Source: Desulfobacteraceae bacterium (GTDB taxonomy: Bacteria > Desulfobacterota > Desulfobacteria > Desulfobacterales > Desulfosalsimonadaceae). From it: a stretch of DNA of 10,120 nt. The stretch covers positions 1 through 10,120 of the forward strand of contig JAGXHH010000179.1 of NCBI GenBank assembly GCA_024636355.1. The letters are read 5' to 3'. Positions 5,422-10,120 of the stretch are shown in pieces. The first letter of the stretch is position 1; every line of letters begins with the position of its first letter. A program made the position numbers and the translations under genes. Below the pieces are notes generated by a model. That model was given only the letters and a program-made list of their open reading frames with translations. It ran no database searches and was not told the origin of the DNA.

Positions 5422-5703
5422 ATGGAACAATTTAAAATGTATGCTAAAGTATCAAAAAAAGGGCAAGTCACCATTCCCAAGGCGATCAGAAAAAAACTGA
5501 ACATCGGACAAGACAGCGCCGTCCTATTCGTCATCGAAAACGGGGAGGTAAAACTAAAAGACGTCCCCTCCGGATCACCTGAAGAACTAGCCGGCAGCCT
5601 CAGGGAGTATGCCGAAACATATGAACCGCTGGATGAAATCAGATTAAAAATTCAAGAAGATCTCGCTAAAGAAATAAATAAGGAGCATGACAATGGATCA
5701 TGA
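5422..5703 (+). CDS. AbrB/MazE (SpoVT-AbrB fold) antitoxin
   Basis: The N-terminus has the swapped-hairpin DNA-binding signature MYAKVSKKGQVTIPKAIRKKLNI (residues 6-28), followed by GQDSAVLFVIENGEVKLKDV. This is the AbrB/SpoVT fold of MazE- and VapB-type antitoxins. The remaining 40 or so residues are acidic and helical (SPEELAGSLREYAETYEPLDEIRLKIQEDLAKEI), as in the flexible tail that wraps around the toxin. At 93 residues the length is usual. The second methionine (residue 6, base 5437) starts where the fold does and may be the true start; neither has a clear ribosome binding site. A strong promoter lies 44 bases upstream of the ATG. The partner should be the PIN-domain gene downstream, although the 143-base gap is unusually long for such a pair. 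Confidence 0.85.
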   Translation: MEQFKMYAKVSKKGQVTIPKAIRKKLNIGQDSAVLFVIENGEVKLKDVPSGSPEELAGSLREYAETYEPLDEIRLKIQEDLAKEINKEHDNGS

Positions 5704-5728
5704 AAATTAAAAAAGAACTTGTTATAAT
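5700..5728 (+). promoter_or_regulatory. Second promoter-like element between antitoxin and toxin
   Basis: A perfect TATAAT (5723-5728) has ATGAAA (5700-5705, four of six to TTGACA) at a 17-base spacing, overlapping the antitoxin stop. A start near 5735 would give a transcript with about 110 bases before the PIN gene. It could serve the toxin gene or a small RNA. The AT-rich context raises the risk of a chance match. Confidence 0.35.
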
Positions 5729-5846
5729 ATTTTTTATATGTATGATTTGAATATGGCATCCAAACCAACAGGGATTGAAATTATGTTTGATTCGAATGTG
5801 AGTTTATCCACCTAAAACAAGGTTAAAACTCGAACCTATAATATGG
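5704..5846. other. 143-base antitoxin-toxin gap with CRISPR-repeat-like motif
   Basis: Pairs of this kind usually overlap or lie within about 20 bases. This AT-rich gap carries a promoter-like element and then CCAACAGGGATTGAAAT (5767-5783), which resembles the 3' end of type I-B repeats (GGGATTGAAAC). It also has an imperfect inverted repeat (GAGTTT at 5800-5805, AAACTC at 5826-5831) before the toxin start. A 25-codon frame (5738-5815) contains IMFDSNV, reminiscent of the first strand of PIN domains. None of these is conclusive. Confidence 0.4.
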
Positions 5847-6269
5847 ATGCTTGAAATGACGTCTCAAAAAACAATCTATCTGATCGATACAAATGTAATT
5901 CTCCGCTACCTGCTCGATGACCATCCTGAATTCAGCCCTAAAGCCGCACGCTTCATGATGAAGGTCGCAAATGCCGAAATAAAAGCCGAAATTCTGGATG
6001 TTGTCTTAATCGAATGTATTTACGTCATGGAAAAGCATTACAAAATTCCGCGCAAGGTCATTGTCAACCGCCTGGCCCGAATCATCGGTTTTGACGGGAT
6101 TGTCACTATCAACAAAGTGATACTGATAAATGCCCTGCTGACATATCAAAAGCATGCCATTGATATCGTGGATTGCCTCTTGCACGCCTATTCTTCCAAG
6201 ACGAAACCAGTGGTTTCCTTTGATCGGGATTTTGAAAAATTAAATACCGAGGGATTCAATCTGCACTAA
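5847..6269 (+). CDS. PIN-domain ribonuclease, VapC-like toxin
   Basis: PIN domains are metal-dependent RNases; as VapC-type toxins they cut tRNA or rRNA until neutralised by their antitoxin. The acidic active site is complete: Asp14 in IYLIDTNVILRYL, Glu56 in LIECIYVME, Asp106 or Asp109 in AIDIVDCLLHAY, and Asp126 in VSFDRDFEKL. At 140 residues the length is normal. The first ATG (5847) and the fourth residue (5856) are both possible starts, and neither has a clear Shine-Dalgarno sequence. A TATAAT lies at 5837-5842, too close to the ATG to be its ordinary promoter. The antitoxin is most likely the AbrB-type protein upstream. The gene ends 56 bases before cas8b on the same strand, so read-through into the effector operon is plausible. 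Confidence 0.85.
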   Translation: MLEMTSQKTIYLIDTNVILRYLLDDHPEFSPKAARFMMKVANAEIKAEILDVVLIECIYVMEKHYKIPRKVIVNRLARIIGFDGIVTINKVILINALLTYQKHAIDIVDCLLHAYSSKTKPVVSFDRDFEKLNTEGFNLH

Positions 6270-6325
6270 GACAAATCGAAGTCATCATCCGAGTTAATCG
6301 ATACATACCTGCAAAGGATATTCCC

Positions 6326-8128
6326 ATGTTCCAAAAGCTTTCCGAGTACAGCAAGCTCCTTCCCGTTTCGGATTTGATTGAGTATTTGAATGAAGGAATG
6401 CCTGAAATTTACGACCGCGGCCTTGCCATCTGCTTTGATGAAACCGGGACATATCATTCCGTCAAAGTCTTGCATTCAAGGCAAAATGTAATTTACCGCT
6501 CGGGTCCTTCCAATGGAACAGATTACACCCCCTGCTGCAAACTTGCCAAAACCACGGATAAACGCCTGCTGAAGGCCACTAAAAGCCTTCTGGAATCCGG
6601 TGAATTGCCTCCGCCTGAAAAGCAATGGCTGGAGGCCACCATCGACAGTTATGAACAGATTATAGAAAAGATCTGGGAAGAAGTGGAGGTCCAGTCTAAA
6701 AACGCGCAAATCGACGGAAGATCACACCGGGGGTATGCCTTCTGGGCCAAAATCATAAACGGCAATGTATCGCCCGTCTATGAATGGGATGCCGCAAAAC
6801 ACCATATGAAGACCTCAGTCCTGGCCAACTGGGAGATGCGCGGTGGCTACAGTGAAAAGGGGACATGCTTTGTCTGCGGCCAGAATGATAAGCCGGTGTT
6901 CGGAAATTTTTCCCTTCTGGCCTGTTACAACCTCGATAAGATCGGCAGCATTGCCGGGGGATTTAAGGAAACAAACGGGGTAAAAAATTTTCCGGTATGT
7001 GAAGAATGCGCCATGCGTGTGTCCGGTGCCGTCATCCGCATTCAGAGTGATCTGACCAGCGCCATGGCCGGTCAGAGCTACATGGTACTTCCCTACAGCA
7101 ACTCGGAAGAAGTCCGGGAAGAGATGAAGCACCTGCTGACCAAGAGCGCCGGGCGATTTAAACTGTCAAACAGCAAGCAATTCGATCTGCTGGCCCAGGA
7201 AGAGAATTTTCTGGAAGATTTTAAAGGTCTTTCCGATCAAATGGCCTTTGCCCTGATATTTTTCAAGCAGGAGAATGCGGCATGGCGCATCCAGGCGGAG
7301 GTTCAGCAGGTTCTACCCAGCCGGATGAAGGCCCTCCATGATGCCGGCAGGCAGATCCAGTCGGCAGCCGACTTGATCCAAACAGGCAAAAATGAAGAAG
7401 AAAAACCGATAGAAGTGAATGCGCAACTGATCCGCAATTTTTCCGAAGCCTCCGAAAGCAAAAGCGAGGAAGTTTTCCGTTCCTGGCTTGTTGCCCTGTT
7501 TGAGCAGAAGCAGGTCGGCTATCGCCAGTTTCTGCATCACCTGGTCAACCGGATCATCTCGGTCGGCAGAAAAGAGAGTGCCAAGCTTAATTGGACGTTG
7601 CGTCAGGCATGGGCCTTTTATCGCTATGCCTGTCTGACGCAACTTATCACCCCGAACAAAAAAGGAGTTGGTATGGAAGGTGTCGTCCCTGCAAGCCCCT
7701 ATGGGCAATACATCACCGAACATCCGGAATTTTTCGACTGCCCGGAAAAAGCAGTGGCATTCCTGACCGGGTGCTACATGTCGGTTGTCACCAGCGTTCA
7801 ATACTCCAAACGGAAAAGCAGCCCGTTTGCCAAAAAATTCGTGGGGCGTCTTTTACCGCGCAATCATTTGAAACGGCTATACAGGGAAGGACATGACAAA
7901 CTGGCACAGTATGATGCGCTGGGATTCGTTGCAAAAACCATGGACCCTGACCTTGCTCAGGCCTGGGTTGAATGCGGAGAAGACTGGAAAATCACCAACG
8001 AAGAAGCCACTTTTGCGTTTACCATCGGCTACAGCCTGGAATCCCGAATCAGGGCACTTTCCAACAATAACAAATTGGCAGAAATCACCGAGCAAGTCGA
8101 GGAGGCCGAAATTAATGAGCCCAATTAA
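6326..8128 (+). CDS. cas8b: Type I-B CRISPR Cascade large subunit Cas8b (TM1802-like)
   Basis: The large subunit of type I-B Cascade recognises the PAM and helps recruit Cas3. The protein is 600 residues, normal for the family. Its clearest signature is a zinc-ribbon-like pair of CxxC motifs, Cys181/Cys184 in TCFVCGQ and Cys225/Cys228 in NFPVCEECA. They flank the typical YNLDKIGSIAGGF segment (residues 201-213). The N-terminus is alpha/beta, and the C-terminal third (about 400-580) is largely helical, as expected for a part that replaces a small subunit. AAAGGA seven bases before the ATG fixes the start. It opens the operon cas8b-cas7-cas5-cas3. The csd1/Cas8c family was considered, but the Cas7 and Cas5 neighbours are of the Csh type. 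Cas8 sequences diverge quickly, so the subtype call rests on both the cysteine pattern and the neighbours. Confidence 0.88.
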   Translation: MFQKLSEYSKLLPVSDLIEYLNEGMPEIYDRGLAICFDETGTYHSVKVLHSRQNVIYRSGPSNGTDYTPCCKLAKTTDKRLLKATKSLLESGELPPPEKQWLEATIDSYEQIIEKIWEEVEVQSKNAQIDGRSHRGYAFWAKIINGNVSPVYEWDAAKHHMKTSVLANWEMRGGYSEKGTCFVCGQNDKPVFGNFSLLACYNLDKIGSIAGGFKETNGVKNFPVCEECAMRVSGAVIRIQSDLTSAMAGQSYMVLPYSNSEEVREEMKHLLTKSAGRFKLSNSKQFDLLAQEENFLEDFKGLSDQMAFALIFFKQENAAWRIQAEVQQVLPSRMKALHDAGRQIQSAADLIQTGKNEEEKPIEVNAQLIRNFSEASESKSEEVFRSWLVALFEQKQVGYRQFLHHLVNRIISVGRKESAKLNWTLRQAWAFYRYACLTQLITPNKKGVGMEGVVPASPYGQYITEHPEFFDCPEKAVAFLTGCYMSVVTSVQYSKRKSSPFAKKFVGRLLPRNHLKRLYREGHDKLAQYDALGFVAKTMDPDLAQAWVECGEDWKITNEEATFAFTIGYSLESRIRALSNNNKLAEITEQVEEAEINEPN

Positions 8129-9101
8129 AAATCGTTATGAAATCCTGTTTCTCTACGAAGCAAAAGACTGCAATCCCAACGGGGATCCTTTGGACGAAAA
8201 CCGGCCCCGCACCGATCCGGAAACCGGTGAGGCGACTATTACGGACGTTCGGATCAAGCGAACCATACGGGATTTTTTCCTGGCAAGCGAACCGGATGTG
8301 GAAAAAAGAATCGAAAACGGGACCGAAATTCTGATCCGCGATACGCTCAAGCCGGACGGTTTCCTGTCACAGGGTAAAGACCGGGCGGAAAATTTCATTG
8401 ATGAAGCCGTAAAAGAAAAAAAAGGGACCGAAAAATTAGATGCGCTCCAGAACTCCATCTTGAAAAAGTGCATCGATGCCCGCCTGTTTGGATGCGCCCT
8501 TCCCATGGGGAAAAACGAACCTTCATTAAAGTTGACCGGCCCGGTCCAATTTATGCCGTTTAACCGCAGCCTGCACCGGGTTTCACCGCAAATGGTGCAG
8601 CAGACCGCCGCTTATGCCGGATCGGCCACTGCAACACAGAAATCGTTTGCCGAAAGATGGCTCCTGCCCTATGCCATCATCGGGGTTTATGGCGTTGCCA
8701 ACGAAAATGCGGCCCGCACGACCGGCATGAGCGAAGAAGATCTGAATAAGCTGCTGGATGGGCTCTGGCGCGGCACAGCGGATCTCAATACGCATTCAAA
8801 AATAGGCCATGATCCCATGTTGCTGGTGGTGGTTGAAAATCAGAAAGGTTTTAAAACCGGTGCACTACATCACAGAGTTAAAATGACGGAGCAACCCGAG
8901 GAAGAAACCACCATCCGGAGTGCGGAACAGTTTTGCATCGACTTATCCGCATTACTGGATGCATTGAAGCAAAACGAAAAAGTGGTCTCAATTCGAGTCC
9001 TCCAGAATTCCAGGCTTCGCACAAAAGATGGAGAAACAGAGGCGGCCGCACTCGATCTGTTCACAAAAAGGGGCATATCCGCTGCAAAACTGGAGCTATA
9101 G
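8115..9101 (+). CDS. cas7: Type I-B Cascade backbone protein Cas7 (Csh2 type)
   Basis: Cas7 subunits polymerise along the crRNA spacer and form the Cascade backbone. The sequence opens with IKNRYEILFLYEAKDCNPNG and continues DPLDENRPRTDPETGEATITDVRIKRTIRDFF (residues 24-55), a hallmark of the Csh2/Cst2/DevR group. Further on are LNTHSKIGHDPMLLVVVE and a GALHHRVKM segment. The chosen start at 8115 gives 328 residues, the usual size. The frame is open upstream to 7893, but those 74 codons overlap cas8b and do not resemble Cas7. AGGAGG lies nine bases before the ATG at 8115. The start overlaps the cas8b stop by 14 bases, which implies translational coupling; cas5 begins three bases after the stop. 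Confidence 0.92.
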   Translation: MSPIKNRYEILFLYEAKDCNPNGDPLDENRPRTDPETGEATITDVRIKRTIRDFFLASEPDVEKRIENGTEILIRDTLKPDGFLSQGKDRAENFIDEAVKEKKGTEKLDALQNSILKKCIDARLFGCALPMGKNEPSLKLTGPVQFMPFNRSLHRVSPQMVQQTAAYAGSATATQKSFAERWLLPYAIIGVYGVANENAARTTGMSEEDLNKLLDGLWRGTADLNTHSKIGHDPMLLVVVENQKGFKTGALHHRVKMTEQPEEETTIRSAEQFCIDLSALLDALKQNEKVVSIRVLQNSRLRTKDGETEAAALDLFTKRGISAAKLEL

Positions 9102-9104
9102 GCG

Positions 9105-9824
9105 ATGCGAACGCTGGTCTTCGATATTAAAGGCGATTACGGCCATTTCAAAAAACCCTATTCCCCCATGAGCCCGGTCACCTTCTCGTTCCCACCGCCT
9201 CCGGCGGTCCTGGGGCTTATAGGTGCGGTTCTGGGCCTGCCGAAGGAGCAATACCATGAAAAACTTGACTGGGAAAAGGTGATGATCGGGGTGCGCCTGC
9301 TCTCCCCCGTCCATGTTTTCCGTACGGCAATCAACCTGCTCAATACAAAGGACGGCACGGATAAATACCTGCGGCCCCGCGCCCACGCCAATACGCATAT
9401 CCAGGTCAATTTCGAATTTTTAAAGAACCCGGCTTTCCGGATATTCGTCGCGGGACTCTCTTCTTCTATGCATGACCGATTAAAACATTTACTGGAAGGG
9501 CAACAATCCGTTTTCACCCCGGTGCTCGGACTTGCCCAGTGCCTGGCCGATATCGGCTGGGTGGGGGAGACAAACGCCCGGAAGGTCACGGAGAAAGCAG
9601 CAACCATCAGTTCGGTCATCTCACTGAACGACGGCATTTCTCCCAGATACAAACCGGGCATGCGTTATCACCGGACCCGGATCCCAGCGGTTATGGACGG
9701 CCAACGCATCGTTCATCGCTATCAGGAAATCCTGCTGACCGAAAACGGCAGCCCAATTGAATGCAATTTGAACGGTGAAATCGGGGTATACCGGGTGGGT
9801 GATGAAACCGTTTCCTTTCTATAA
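9105..9824 (+). CDS. cas5: Type I-B Cascade subunit Cas5 (Cas5h type)
   Basis: Cas5 binds the 5' handle of the crRNA and caps the Cas7 filament beside Cas8. The N-terminal ferredoxin-like strand MRTLVFDIKGDYGHFKKPYS is followed by SPVTFSFPPPPAVLGLIGAVLGL (residues 23-45), a proline-rich loop and helix typical of Cas5 RAMP proteins. The C-terminal half has GLAQCLADIGWVGE and a final strand pair. At 239 residues it fits the Cas5h family. GGAG nine bases before the ATG serves as the ribosome binding site. I see no catalytic histidine arrangement suggesting a processing role as in Cas5d, so a separate Cas6 is expected beyond the window. The gene overlaps the cas3 start by 23 bases. Confidence 0.88.
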   Translation: MRTLVFDIKGDYGHFKKPYSPMSPVTFSFPPPPAVLGLIGAVLGLPKEQYHEKLDWEKVMIGVRLLSPVHVFRTAINLLNTKDGTDKYLRPRAHANTHIQVNFEFLKNPAFRIFVAGLSSSMHDRLKHLLEGQQSVFTPVLGLAQCLADIGWVGETNARKVTEKAATISSVISLNDGISPRYKPGMRYHRTRIPAVMDGQRIVHRYQEILLTENGSPIECNLNGEIGVYRVGDETVSFL

Positions 9825-10120
9825 TGCGCTCGCCCATGAAAATGATCCGCTCCCGGACCACCTTTTAAGGGTAGCCGAATCGGCAGAGATGAATGCACTT
9901 ACGGCCGGCGAAGAAATTGCCCGAATCGCATTTCTATCCGGACTGGTGCACGACATCGGCAAAGCCACGCCTTATTTTCAGGTTGATCGGCTGAAAAAGA
10001 AAAAAAAGAATCCCCGGACCGCCCATTCCGAATGCAGTGCCTGCATAGGATGGCGGATCACCGAAGTATTGGATTTGCCCTTATGGATGCGCCTGTGCAT
10101 CTTCATTGCCGTATTACGGC
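9802..10120 (+). CDS. cas3: CRISPR-associated Cas3, HD nuclease domain, 3' end cut by window
   Basis: Cas3 is recruited by target-bound Cascade and degrades DNA with an HD nuclease, usually fused to a superfamily 2 helicase. The 106 visible codons show the HD domain: His20 in PDHLLRVAESAE, the HD pair His50-Asp51 in LSGLVHDIGKATPYFQ, and His75 in AHSECSACIGWRI. A lysine run (residues 65-69) lies between the two motifs, in a region that commonly forms a loop. The start at 9802 overlaps the end of cas5 by 23 bases and follows GGGTGGG; the next ATG (residue 30) would remove His20, so it is unlikely. Whether a helicase is fused or encoded separately cannot be seen. No stop occurs before base 10120. 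Confidence 0.9.
   Translation, partial: MKPFPFYNALAHENDPLPDHLLRVAESAEMNALTAGEEIARIAFLSGLVHDIGKATPYFQVDRLKKKKKNPRTAHSECSACIGWRITEVLDLPLWMRLCIFIAVLR

Noticed and set aside
5837..5842. TATAAT immediately before the PIN start codon
   Set aside because: It has no -35 partner at 16-18 bases and would start transcription at or inside the first codons. More likely it is an AT-rich coincidence.
3315..6325. Search for a CRISPR array near cas1-cas2 and before cas8b
   Set aside because: No repeated 25-40 base unit with regular spacing is present. Only a single CRISPR-repeat-like end at 5767-5783 was found, which is not an array.
7313..7801. 162-codon minus-strand frame opposite cas8b
   Set aside because: It is antisense to the well-supported cas8b coding sequence and has no recognisable domain.
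7893..8114. 74-codon N-terminal extension of cas7 in the same frame
   Set aside because: The extension overlaps cas8b, is basic and unlike Cas7. The start at 8115 has AGGAGG at a good distance and gives the normal family length.

Overview
This window looks like a chromosomal segment from an anaerobic, mid-GC bacterium, most likely a Desulfobacterota (Desulfobacterales-type) sulfate reducer or a relative. The support is indirect: a PurN with a lineage-type insertion, a TraB-family membrane protein, an Rnk-type regulator, and the intergenic repeats (CACAGAGG/CACAAAGG-type interspersed repeats and 7-bp tandem tracts) that I associate with such genomes. No rRNA, tRNA or insertion sequence is visible.

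Positions 1-3360 are housekeeping. A sodium:alanine symporter C-terminus (1-189) overlaps by one base a phosphoribosylglycinamide formyltransferase (purN, 189-974). A nested inverted repeat with a T-run (about 1042-1125) can terminate it. A TraB/PrgY-type gene follows on the minus strand (1194-2399), bracketed by opposing copies of an interspersed repeat. A repeat-bearing spacer without genes (2400-2897) leads to an Rnk/GreA-type gene (2898-3314) closed by a perfect 15-bp hairpin.

Positions 3361-10120 are a CRISPR-Cas locus without its array. cas1 and cas2 (3649-4988) form an adaptation unit. A compact, tightly overlapping effector operon follows: cas8b (6326-8128), a csh2-type cas7 (8115-9101), cas5 (9105-9824) and the start of cas3 with its HD nuclease domain (from 9802, cut by the window end). 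The twin CxxC pairs in the large subunit, the Csh2-like Cas7 and the Cas5h-like Cas5 indicate type I-B. Cas6, Cas4 and the repeats are not in the window.

Between cas2 and cas8b sits an unrelated, more AT-rich block (about 4989-6269). It holds a shortened ORF6N-domain gene, an AbrB/MazE-type antitoxin and a PIN-domain toxin. This is the most interesting part. A 25-bp perfect palindrome in front of the ORF6N gene shares its 21-bp core with a 41-bp perfect palindrome inside that gene's coding sequence. A strong sigma70-type promoter for the antitoxin lies in the broken 3' end of the ORF6N gene and overlaps one arm of an inverted repeat. The antitoxin-toxin gap is unusually long (143 bases); it has its own promoter-like sequence and a motif resembling the 3' end of a type I-B CRISPR repeat. 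The block could be a plain toxin-antitoxin insertion, or an addiction module linked to the neighbouring effector operon. The sequence suggests the second reading but does not prove it.
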